A DNA stretch of 64,000 nucleotides, taken from the NCBI GenBank assembly GCA_900319245.1, contig ONNQ01000014.1:17422-81421 (forward strand), written 5' to 3'. A model generated the notes under the pieces. That model was not told the origin of the DNA and ran no database searches. It saw only the letters and a list, made by a program, of their open reading frames with translations. A program made the translations under genes and the position numbers. This DNA comes from an uncultured Lachnospiraceae bacterium (GTDB lineage: Bacteria > Bacillota > Clostridia > Lachnospirales > Lachnospiraceae). Shown piece after piece: positions 9,174 to 16,262 of the stretch (the stretch's first letter is position 1; each line of letters opens with the position of its first letter).

Positions 9174-9202
9174 TTGATTATTTCAGGGTTCAATTGTATT
9201 AT
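9174..9202 (+). promoter_or_regulatory. Promoter of ftsZ
   Basis: TTGATT (9174-9179), 17 bases, TATTAT (9197-9202). Transcription would start near 9209, giving a 36-base leader before the GTG start. It would allow strong ftsZ expression independent of the distant mraZ promoter. Confidence 0.7.
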
Positions 9203-9244
9203 TATTTACGTGAATATTTATTTTTCTATAAGGAGGGGCCAACC

Positions 9245-10408
9245 GTGCTGGAAATCAAGACAAATGATACGGAACCGGCTTGCAAGATAATAGTCGTTGG
9301 CGTTGGCGGCGCAGGCAACAACGCTGTTAACCGAATGGTAGATGTAGATGTAACAGGCGTAGAGTTCATCGGCGTGAATACAGATGTGCAGGCGCTGAAT
9401 CTTTGCAGAGCTCCCAGACTTCTGCAGATTGGAGAGAAGCTGACCAAGGGTCTTGGAGCGGGCGCAGTTCCGGAGGTCGGTCAGAAAGCAGCAGAAGAGA
9501 GCGCAGATGAGATCGCGCAGGCCATCAAGGGTGCGGACATGGTATTCGTAACCTGCGGCATGGGCGGCGGCACCGGCACTGGCGCGGCTCCGATTGTTGC
9601 GAAAATTGCCAAGGAAATGGGCATCCTCACTGTCGGTGTTGTGACAAAGCCTTTCAGCTTTGAAGCGAAGAGCCGTATGCAGAGGGCGCTTGTCGGCATC
9701 GAGAACATCAAGGATAACGTCGATACCCTGATCGTCATTCCCAATGACAGACTTCTCGAGATCATGGACAGAAGGACCACACTTCCTGAAGCGCTCAAGA
9801 AGGCGGATGAAGTTCTGCAGCAGTCCGTACAGGGAATTACAGACCTGATCAACGTTCCTTCGATCATCAATCTGGACTTCGCAGATGTTCAGACTGTTAT
9901 GAGAGACAAGGGTGTTGCACATATCGGTATCGGATATGGCAAGGGCGAGACCAAGGCGACAGACGCTGTCAAGATGGCCGTAGAGTCCCCTCTTCTGGAG
10001 ACCACAGTCAGCGGCGCGACAGATGTCATCATCAATATCTCCGGCGATATCTCCCTGGCAGACGCATCCGATGCAGCCAGCTATGTACAGGATCAGGCGG
10101 GCGATGATGTCAACATCATCTTCGGCGCTATGTACGACGACAGCAATACCGATTCCTGTGACGTCACAGTCATCGCGACCGGCATTGGAAGCAAGGACAC
10201 CGTTGAGAAGAACTATGTATTCAACAACCAGAATACACGCAAGAACAATTCTCAGATGCCTTCCTTCAACAACAAGGGTTATCAGGGATCTTCCCAGACA
10301 AGAAGCAGTGTGCAGAATACAAGACCTGTGAACAATAGCTCTGTCAAGGGCAGCATCAAGCAGGAGAGCCTGGACATTCCTTCTTTCCTCAGAAATCCCA
10401 GAAGATAA
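9245..10408 (+). CDS. ftsZ: Cell-division GTPase FtsZ
   Basis: FtsZ is the tubulin-like GTPase that forms the Z ring. The 387-residue protein has [14 protein letters not shown] near the N-terminus, the tubulin signature [10 protein letters not shown] near residues 107-116, and the synergy-loop region [12 protein letters not shown] low-complexity Asn/Ser/Gln linker follows, ending in the conserved tail [11 protein letters not shown] that binds partners such as FtsA or SepF. The start is GTG at 9245, six bases after AGGAGGGG; an in-frame upstream extension gives unrelated residues and is rejected. No ftsA, sepF or ylm genes follow in this window. Confidence 0.98.
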   Translation: MLEIKTNDTEPACKIIVVGVGGAGNNAVNRMVDVDVTGVEFIGVNTDVQALNLCRAPRLLQIGEKLTKGLGAGAVPEVGQKAAEESADEIAQAIKGADMVFVTCGMGGGTGTGAAPIVAKIAKEMGILTVGVVTKPFSFEAKSRMQRALVGIENIKDNVDTLIVIPNDRLLEIMDRRTTLPEALKKADEVLQQSVQGITDLINVPSIINLDFADVQTVMRDKGVAHIGIGYGKGETKATDAVKMAVESPLLETTVSGATDVIINISGDISLADASDAASYVQDQAGDDVNIIFGAMYDDSNTDSCDVTVIATGIGSKDTVEKNYVFNNQNTRKNNSQMPSFNNKGYQGSSQTRSSVQNTRPVNNSSVKGSIKQESLDIPSFLRNPRR

Positions 10409-10434
10409 TCGGCGATTCAATCGGAAATTAATAC

Positions 10435-10464
10435 TTGACAAATACACAACTGCCCGATTATAAT
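10435..10464 (+). promoter_or_regulatory. Promoter of tRNA-Ala
   Basis: A consensus TTGACA (10435-10440) and TATAAT (10459-10464) are separated by 18 bases. The start would be near 10471, about 13 bases before the mature tRNA end. The -10 box sits in the centre of the inverted repeat at 10448-10476. Confidence 0.85.
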
Positions 10465-10476
10465 AATCGGGCAGTT
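10448..10476. repeat. Perfect palindrome centred on a -10 box
   Basis: Two perfect 12-base arms (10448-10459 and 10465-10476, AACTGCCCGATT and its complement) flank ATAAT. It could form a hairpin in ftsZ read-through RNA, but no T-run follows, so it is a poor terminator. It could equally be an operator over the tRNA promoter. Confidence 0.9.
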
Positions 10477-10483
10477 GAAATTT

Positions 10484-10556
10484 GGGGATATAGCTCAGCT
10501 GGGAGAGCGCTGCGTTCGCAACGCAGAGGTCACGGGTTCGAATCCCGCTATCTCCA
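10484..10556 (+). tRNA. tRNA-Ala (anticodon CGC)
   Basis: The 73 bases fold into a standard cloverleaf: acceptor GGGGATA/TATCTCC with the G3-U70 wobble that marks alanine tRNAs; D arm GCTCAGCTGGGAGAGC; anticodon stem CTGCG/CGCAG with loop TTCGCAA, giving anticodon CGC for codon GCG; T loop TTCGAAT. The outermost T-stem pair (A-C) is a mismatch. The 3' CCA is not encoded. A promoter lies upstream and a terminator follows, so it is a single-gene unit. Confidence 0.95.
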
Positions 10557-10559
10557 CGA

Positions 10560-10608
10560 AAAAGCCATGAGGATCAGAAACAAGCTGATCTTCATGGCTT
10601 TTCTTTTT
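10560..10608 (+). terminator. Terminator after tRNA-Ala
   Basis: An 18-bp stem with one G-U pair (10560-10577 with 10585-10602) is followed by a T-rich run. It ends the tRNA transcript. Confidence 0.9.
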
Positions 10609-10722
10609 GTGTCCGGCATACACCAAATATATCAAAGTGCACACCAAAAGTATTACGAGATAATAGACTGTCCTGGTCAAATATGCGCGAATTTACACGC
10701 AATTTGGGCGTTTCACCAAATG

Positions 10723-10752
10723 TTTTCCACAAATTAATCCACATTATCCACT
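10723..10752 (+). other. Cluster of three DnaA-box-like nonamers
   Basis: TTTTCCACA (10723-10731) matches the relaxed DnaA consensus TTWTNCACA. TAATCCACA (10735-10743) and TTATCCACT (10744-10752) each differ from TTATCCACA at one position. All three are in one orientation within 30 bases, in a gene-free stretch between the tRNA terminator and the 3' end of the reverse-strand FtsK-like gene. A functional DnaA-binding site is only a suggestion. Confidence 0.4.
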
Positions 10753-10773
10753 TTTTGAAATTGACCACATCGG

Positions 10774-11970
10774 TCATTTTCTAAATCTGGACAATATACC
10801 TTTTTGGGAACTGCGATCTCGCTGATCTTCCGGATCTTCATCCTCGATCTCATCAAAGATGGACTGCTTCCGGATGTTGATATAGTTGCTCTTTAACGCC
10901 GTGATGATGCCGCGGACTTCCTTCGTAGTGACGGAGCCGGACTGGAGCATCTGGGGATCCGGATCTCTGCCGTCCATATAGAGAAGGGATCCCTTGCGGG
11001 GCAGTGCCTCCGCACCTTTCTGATCAAGAAGCGCGACCGAATCGGATGCGCTCCGCACTTTCAGGCAGACCCGGGCAGGAAAACTCTCCTTGAGACCACG
11101 CAGACACGTGGGATTGGAGGAGGCGAGGATCAGGTGAATCCCGCAGGGACCTGCCAGCTGTGACAGGCGCAGGATATAGGCCATGGCTGCCTGCTTGTTG
11201 GAGGAAAAGAGCCTGTGATACTCCGTGATCATAATGATTTTATGGCGAAGGCTGCCGCCTCGCTCGTTATATTGGAAGATATTGCGGCAGCGGGCTTCAT
11301 AGAGAAGATCGCTGCGTCTCTCTACTTCCCGGCTCATCTCCGAGAGCATGGCCATGGAATTGCGGACAGAGGTGATCACGTGACAATAGGGGAGCTCCGC
11401 ATAGTCTTCAAAACCCAGATTGCCGGAGGAACAAAGGTAGAGTTCCATCTCTTCCGGCGTCTGGTGTACCAGAATGCTGAGTAGAAGACCTTCCAGAAAT
11501 TCGTCCAAACCGCTGCTGGGGTTTCCGCCAATGAGAAGATGCGGGACATCTGTCAGTTCGTGCATGATGCAGTCCCGGTAGATGTTCATCCCGATGGCCA
11601 GAGGAAGACCCTGAGAGGATTCGAACTCGCGACTGGTGAGAAGATCGCCAAGCCAGACTTGATCGCGCTGCCAGGGAATGTCGATGTAGATCCGCCCAGC
11701 GCGGCGGTAGACCTTGATATCTCTGCGCAGAAAGACGGCCTTATAGGTGGACTCCAGCTTAATGATACGGCTTGCGCTTCGCATGTCCGCAGGCTTAATG
11801 CCAAAGCGCGTCATCATGGGGCCCTGAATGCTCACATCCAACGTGCCCTTGATATCGTTCTCGGCCCAGAGATCGATCAGATCATCGATATAGGGCATGA
11901 GCGCCTGATCATTCCATCTTGTATGATATTTCAGAAGTTCCCTTGTCTTGGGAAGTATAAAAACTGCCAT
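10774..11970 (-). CDS. FtsK/SpoIIIE-like protein with degenerate ATPase site
   Basis: The 398-residue protein aligns by eye with the cytoplasmic part of FtsK/SpoIIIE DNA translocases. GPMMTRFGIKP (about 50-60) matches the alpha domain (GPVVTRYE-type). PHLLIGG (143-149), the E..RR segment, GIHLILAS (277-284) and LLDQKGAEALPRKGSLLYM (314-332) match the motor. Every catalytic position looks lost. The Walker A lysine and serine are L155 and D156, Walker B aspartate is T249, and the ATQRP sensor reads ASSNP. There is no membrane domain and no gamma DNA-reading domain. It is probably a non-hydrolysing relative of unknown role. It stands alone, transcribed opposite to its right neighbour, and GGAG precedes its start. 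Confidence 0.75.
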   Translation of the reverse strand: MAVFILPKTRELLKYHTRWNDQALMPYIDDLIDLWAENDIKGTLDVSIQGPMMTRFGIKPADMRSASRIIKLESTYKAVFLRRDIKVYRRAGRIYIDIPWQRDQVWLGDLLTSREFESSQGLPLAIGMNIYRDCIMHELTDVPHLLIGGNPSSGLDEFLEGLLLSILVHQTPEEMELYLCSSGNLGFEDYAELPYCHVITSVRNSMAMLSEMSREVERRSDLLYEARCRNIFQYNERGGSLRHKIIMITEYHRLFSSNKQAAMAYILRLSQLAGPCGIHLILASSNPTCLRGLKESFPARVCLKVRSASDSVALLDQKGAEALPRKGSLLYMDGRDPDPQMLQSGSVTTKEVRGIITALKSNYINIRKQSIFDEIEDEDPEDQRDRSSQKGILSRFRK

Positions 11971-12127
11971 GGTACTCTCCGTTCCGGAGCGCGCAGCGCG
12001 GCGGTGTGAGGAGAAATCCGCGCCTGGAAGCGGCTTCTCTTTTGGCCGCTATGCTCCTTAAGAAAAAGCGCGGTACGCATAAAGAAGGCGTACCGACATT
12101 TGGATTATATCATGTTTACGTCGAGCA

Positions 12128-12136
12128 TGGTATAAT
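12128..12136 (+). promoter_or_regulatory. Extended -10 promoter of the HAD/ADP-ribose gene pair
   Basis: TGG-TATAAT (12128-12136) lies 39 bases ahead of the start at 12176; no good -35 is seen. It serves the gene pair at 12176-14893. Confidence 0.55.
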
Positions 12137-12175
12137 TATCCATACTGACCAAAAGGCATAAAGGAGACAATAGGG

Positions 12176-12994
12176 ATGATCAAAATGATCGGCCTTGACC
12201 TTGACGGCACATTGCTGACAAGGGATAAGAGACTGACGAAGGAAAACAGCGATGTTTTGGCCGAAGCGGCGCGCAGGGGTATTCATATCGTGCCGGTGAC
12301 AGGGCGTCCCCTGTCGGGGCTGCCTGCGGCGGTGGAGGCGCTTCCGTTCATACGCTATGCGATCACGTCCAATGGGGCCGTCCTAACGGACAGAGCCGAG
12401 GGCAAAACGATCCGGGCGCGCCTTATGTGCAAAGAGACCGCGATGGAAGTGCTCGCAGCTGCGCAGGGAGACGATATCATCCGTGAGTTTTTTACAGAAG
12501 GGCGTGGATTTCATGACCCGCAGACACACAGGCTTTTATGGAACCGGTTTGCGGGAACGCCGATCCTCGATTATCTGAGAAAGAGCCGGACACAGGTGGA
12601 GGATCTGCATCAGTGCCTTGGAGATCAGAACGACGGTATTGAGAACATCTCTATTATGTGCGCGTCCCCGGCCCAGAGAGGAGACGTGCTTTCCAGAGTT
12701 TCCTGCATCGACGGGATCCGCATCATTTTTCCCTGGCCGACGGACCTCGAGATCACAGCCCGGGACGCGGATAAGGGAGACGCTTTCCTGGATCTGGCGG
12801 ATATGCTCGGCATTGCGGCGAGCGAAGTGATGGCCATGGGCGATGGCAACAACGATCTGGGACTCATGAGAGCGGCGGGACTCTCGGTTGCGATGGGAAA
12901 CTCGAATGAAGAAGTGCTTGCGGCCGCAGACCATGTGACCGCGGACAACGAGCACGACGGCGTTGCGGAGGCGATTCGAAAGTTTGTCCTATAG
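12176..12994 (+). CDS. Cof-type HAD-superfamily phosphatase
   Basis: A HAD phosphatase of subfamily IIB (Cof/YidA type), cytoplasmic enzymes that remove phosphate from sugar phosphates, nucleotides or cofactor intermediates. The 272-residue protein has motif I DLDGTLL (aspartates at about 8 and 10), motif II in VPVTGRP, and the C-terminal metal site MGDGNNDLGLM. A cap domain lies between. Substrate cannot be told from sequence. AAGGAG precedes the start. The stop is 15 bases before the ADP-ribose hydrolase gene, so the two are probably co-transcribed and may act on related ADP-ribose or nucleotide products. Confidence 0.9.
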   Translation: MIKMIGLDLDGTLLTRDKRLTKENSDVLAEAARRGIHIVPVTGRPLSGLPAAVEALPFIRYAITSNGAVLTDRAEGKTIRARLMCKETAMEVLAAAQGDDIIREFFTEGRGFHDPQTHRLLWNRFAGTPILDYLRKSRTQVEDLHQCLGDQNDGIENISIMCASPAQRGDVLSRVSCIDGIRIIFPWPTDLEITARDADKGDAFLDLADMLGIAASEVMAMGDGNNDLGLMRAAGLSVAMGNSNEEVLAAADHVTADNEHDGVAEAIRKFVL

Positions 12995-13009
12995 AGAGGA
13001 GCGAAGAAT

Positions 13010-14893
13010 ATGTATGGAGCAATACTGGGGGATATCATCGGAAGCCCGTATGAATTTGACCAAAATAATATTAAGACGACGGATTTTGCGCTCTTTTCAG
13101 AGCGGTCCGAGTTTACAGACGACAGCATTATGACGCTGGCGGTAGCGGAAGCGCTGATGAACTGCGGCATTGACGCCGACGAGGAGACGATGAAAAAGGC
13201 GCTGGTCGAAGCGATGAAAAAGTACGGCCGCAGGTATCCCTTCGCCGGCTACGGCGTGAATTTCAGCATGTGGCTGGAACAGGAAAACCCCAAGCCCTAC
13301 AACAGCTTTGGCAACGGAAGCGCGATGCGCGTATCGCCGGTCGCCTGGCTCTGCCAGGAGAATCTGCAGCAGATGCTGCAGATCGCAGCGATCACAGCGG
13401 TCGTCTCCCACAATCATCCGGAGGGAATCAAGGGCGCGCAGGCGACGGCGGCCGTCATATTCATGGCCCTGCACGGCGCCTCCAAGGCGGAGATCAAGGA
13501 TACGATCACGAAGGCGTTTGGCTATGATTTGTCCAGGAGCTGCGACGAGATCCGCCCCACCTATCACCATGTGGAATCCTGTCAGGAGACTGTGCCGCAG
13601 GCAATCTGCGCGTTTTTAGAAGGCGACAGCTTTGAGAGCGTGATCCGCCTTTCTGTATCGCTCGGCGGCGATTCCGATACGCTGACCTGCATTGCAGGCA
13701 GTATGGCCGAGGCTTTTTATGGGGTCCCGGAGGATCTCAAGCAGGAAGCGCGAGAGAGACTCTCAGACGATCTGCGGGCCGTTTTGGACCGGTTTGATCA
13801 AAAGATCGAGGAAGATAAGATCGCAAGAGAGAAGGATCCCGCGCGGATGCAGGCGTGGAAGAACGCCCTGACAGCGCCTGCGAAGTCGAGGCCCGTCAAG
13901 CTGTCTTTTGCCGGCAGTGAGGAAGTGGAAAAGAGTCTTGCCGCGCTGGCGCAGGATCGAACCAAAGAGCATCTGGTGCAGTGCCTGGAAGCGCTGCGAA
14001 AAGCCATGCATGCAGGCGGACACGTCCTGTTTCCGGTGCAGCCTTTTACACCCCAGGGAGGCGCCAAGACGCCGGCCAGAGCCCTTCGTGTGAAGCTCCT
14101 GTCGACCAAGGACGGCCGAACCTGGCAGGTCGCGTATACCAGTGAGGGCGCCTACAAGAGCGGACGCTCCGCGAAAGAGCCGGCCATAGGCGCGCCGATC
14201 AGGAAAGCGCTGGAGCAGTATACGGCGCAGGCGCCGGCGGGTAATCGGGCACCCGACAAGATCAACGGCATTGTGCTCAATCCCGAGAAGAATCCGTTGT
14301 TCCTGGACCGCAAGGTAATCGAACAGATCATGAAGGTGGAAGAAGCAGCCAAGCGCGCAGCCAAGAGCGGCATTCTGGTCACCAAGGGCGACATCACGAA
14401 GGTAAAGGCGGACTGCATCGTCAATGCGGCCAACACGTCCCTTCTGGGCGGCGGTGGCGTTGACGGAGCCATCCATAGGGCAGCGGGCCCGGGGCTCCTT
14501 GCGGAGTGCAGAACGCTGGACGGCTGCCATACCGGCGAAGCCAAGATCACAGGCGGATATAACCTGCCGGCCAAATACGTGATCCATACGGTGGGCCCAA
14601 TCTATGACGGCGATGAGGAGGACCCGATCCTTTTGGCCTCCTGTTATACGAATTCGCTGGAGCTGGCCAGACAGAAGGGGCTTCACAGCATAGTGTTCCC
14701 CAATATTTCGACCGGCGTGTACGGCTACCCCAAGGCGGAGGCTGCGCAGATCGCCATGAATACGGTCGGAAAGTGGCTGGCGGCGCATAAGGACTATGTC
14801 ATGCATGTGGTCATGTGCTGTTTTGACCAGGAGAATTATGCGCTGTATGAAAAGATTGTAAAGGACAGAGGCGAGAACGCGCCCAAGAATTGA
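13010..14893 (+). CDS. ADP-ribosylglycohydrolase / SseB-like / macro-domain fusion protein
   Basis: Three domains lie in one 627-residue chain. Residues about 1-265 form an ADP-ribosylglycohydrolase (DraG/ARH): MYGAILGDIIGSPYE, the metal motif TDDSIMTL and the second metal motif GGDSDTLTCIAG. Residues about 300-445 resemble SseB N-terminal domains (HVLFPVQPF, VLNPEKNPLFLDRKVIEQI). Residues about 452-620 are a MacroD-type macro domain with GDIT, IVNAANTSLLGGGGVDG.IHRAAG, YVIHTVGPIY and TGVYGYP. ARH enzymes usually cleave ADP-ribose from Arg or Ser, and MacroD enzymes from Asp/Glu or O-acetyl-ADP-ribose. The chain could therefore reverse several kinds of ADP-ribosylation. AGAGGAGCG precedes the start. 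No ADP-ribosyltransferase is visible nearby. Confidence 0.9.
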   Translation: MYGAILGDIIGSPYEFDQNNIKTTDFALFSERSEFTDDSIMTLAVAEALMNCGIDADEETMKKALVEAMKKYGRRYPFAGYGVNFSMWLEQENPKPYNSFGNGSAMRVSPVAWLCQENLQQMLQIAAITAVVSHNHPEGIKGAQATAAVIFMALHGASKAEIKDTITKAFGYDLSRSCDEIRPTYHHVESCQETVPQAICAFLEGDSFESVIRLSVSLGGDSDTLTCIAGSMAEAFYGVPEDLKQEARERLSDDLRAVLDRFDQKIEEDKIAREKDPARMQAWKNALTAPAKSRPVKLSFAGSEEVEKSLAALAQDRTKEHLVQCLEALRKAMHAGGHVLFPVQPFTPQGGAKTPARALRVKLLSTKDGRTWQVAYTSEGAYKSGRSAKEPAIGAPIRKALEQYTAQAPAGNRAPDKINGIVLNPEKNPLFLDRKVIEQIMKVEEAAKRAAKSGILVTKGDITKVKADCIVNAANTSLLGGGGVDGAIHRAAGPGLLAECRTLDGCHTGEAKITGGYNLPAKYVIHTVGPIYDGDEEDPILLASCYTNSLELARQKGLHSIVFPNISTGVYGYPKAEAAQIAMNTVGKWLAAHKDYVMHVVMCCFDQENYALYEKIVKDRGENAPKN

Positions 14894-14959
14894 CAATAGA
14901 AAATGGAAATAGTAGAAGGGGATGTCGCATGAAGCGAAGGATTCGATCCTTTCGCGGGT

Positions 14960-15049
14960 GCGGCAAGCCCCTTCAAAATTGCATTGAAATCGCGGGATTC
15001 CCATAGATCCTGACGCTTATTTCAAAGCAATTTTTCCGGGGCTTACCGC
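14960..15049. repeat. Long imperfect inverted repeat between convergent genes
   Basis: Arms of 31 bases (14960-14990 and 15019-15049) match with five mismatches, around a 28-base centre. It lies between the stops of two convergent genes. It may be a bidirectional terminator, although T-runs are poor, or a small remnant mobile inverted-repeat element. Confidence 0.7.
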
Positions 15050-15055
15050 TCCCGC

Positions 15056-15958
15056 TCAGAATGTCTCAAGCAGCGCCTCGACCTCGGGCCTTGTCGCAAG
15101 ATCGGGTGAGAACGCACTGGCGCTTCCGGTGGCAAGTCCCATGCGGAAGGCCTTGTGGAAGTCCTCTGTCTCCAGATAGCCGCTGACAAAGCCGGCCACC
15201 ATGGAATCGCCGGCGCCAACGGAATTGACGAGGGTTCCCTTGGGCGCGGGGCTCTTAAAGACCTCGCCCTTTTCAGAGATGAAGACAGCGCCTTCGCCGG
15301 CCATGGAGATCAGGACGTTCTGCGCGCCTTCCTCCTGGAGCTTTCTGGCGTAGGGGATCACTTCGTCCTGGGTGCGGAGCGTGACGCCGTAGATCGCGCC
15401 GAGCTCGTGGTTGTTGGGCTTGATCAGCCAGGGGTGATAGCGGAGCACCTTGGTGAGAAGGTCTCTCTCGGCGTCGACGATAATGCGGATGCCCTTGCCT
15501 TCCAGTCTCTTCATGATGCGCTCATAGACGTCCTGGGGGAGCGTATTGGGAACGCTGCCGGAAATGATCAGGATGTCGCCGGCTACAAGACTGTCGAGCT
15601 TGGCATAAAGCTTGTCGATGTCCTCGTCCGTAATGCGGGGGCCCTGGCCGTTGATCTCTGTCTCCTCATCGGATTTCATCTTGACATTGATGCGGGAAAG
15701 ACCTTCCTTCACGCGGATAAAGTCCGTTCCGCATCCAAATCCCTTCATCAGATCCTCGATATCTTCCCCCGTAAAACCTGCCATAAATCCGAGCGCAACG
15801 CTGTCGTGCCCAAGGTTCGACAGTACGATGGAGACATTGATGCCCTTGCCGCCGGGCAGGATATTCTCGTAATAGGTGCGGTTGATCACACCGGCCTTAA
15901 AATTGTTCACCCTGACAATGTAATCGAGAGAGGGGTTAAATGTAACAGTATAGATCAT
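15056..15958 (-). CDS. 1-phosphofructokinase-type sugar kinase (PfkB family)
   Basis: A ribokinase-fold kinase most like 1-phosphofructokinase (FruK) or tagatose-6-phosphate kinase, which make fructose-1,6- or tagatose-1,6-bisphosphate. The 300-residue protein has TFNPSLDYIVRV at the start, the substrate region PGGKGINVSIVL, and the C-terminal PfkB signature VNSVGAGDSMVAGF containing the catalytic aspartate. A longer in-frame start at 16072 would add 38 unrelated residues. The ATG at 15958 has AGGAGG upstream and gives the family-typical MIYTVTFNP. No PTS fructose transporter or FruR gene is adjacent, which leaves the substrate open. Confidence 0.88.
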   Translation of the reverse strand: MIYTVTFNPSLDYIVRVNNFKAGVINRTYYENILPGGKGINVSIVLSNLGHDSVALGFMAGFTGEDIEDLMKGFGCGTDFIRVKEGLSRINVKMKSDEETEINGQGPRITDEDIDKLYAKLDSLVAGDILIISGSVPNTLPQDVYERIMKRLEGKGIRIIVDAERDLLTKVLRYHPWLIKPNNHELGAIYGVTLRTQDEVIPYARKLQEEGAQNVLISMAGEGAVFISEKGEVFKSPAPKGTLVNSVGAGDSMVAGFVSGYLETEDFHKAFRMGLATGSASAFSPDLATRPEVEALLETF

Positions 15959-16089
15959 ATGCGATCCTGCCTCCTTTATTTTCTGCTTGATTACGGCGAT
16001 GCCCTGAGCCTTATGTGATCGCTGCGGCGCGATCAACCCGGCCTCCGAAGTCGTCTGCGGATCCATCACCATGAACAGTATACAAAGTC

Positions 16090-16118
16090 ATTGTATCATT
16101 CCCAAATCTGCGAGTCAA
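16090..16118 (-). promoter_or_regulatory. Promoter of the PfkB-family kinase gene
   Basis: On the reverse strand: TTGACT (16118-16113), 17 bases, TACAAT (16095-16090), preceded by TG one base upstream of the -10. The leader would be about 125 bases, with no obvious riboswitch. Confidence 0.75.
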
Positions 16119-16195
16119 CAATCTGCACATAATGTAGACGAATAATGGGCCAAAATAGTGAATATTGCACAAAACCGGAATTCCCGTGATCCAAA

Positions 16196-16224
16196 TAGAC
16201 AAAAACTGTGGGGCTGGATATAAT
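16196..16224 (+). promoter_or_regulatory. Promoter of feoAB
   Basis: TAGACA (16196-16201), 17 bases, TATAAT (16219-16224), ending 38 bases before the feoAB start. I could not identify a clear Fur or DtxR-type operator by eye. Confidence 0.75.
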
Positions 16225-16262
16225 ACAGTGTAGAAAAACTATGCATCCAGAACGGAGAGAAT

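Noticed and set aside
10435-10608. tRNA-linked integration site (attB with prophage or island)
   Set aside because: No integrase, no duplicated tRNA 3' end and no phage genes are visible on either side.
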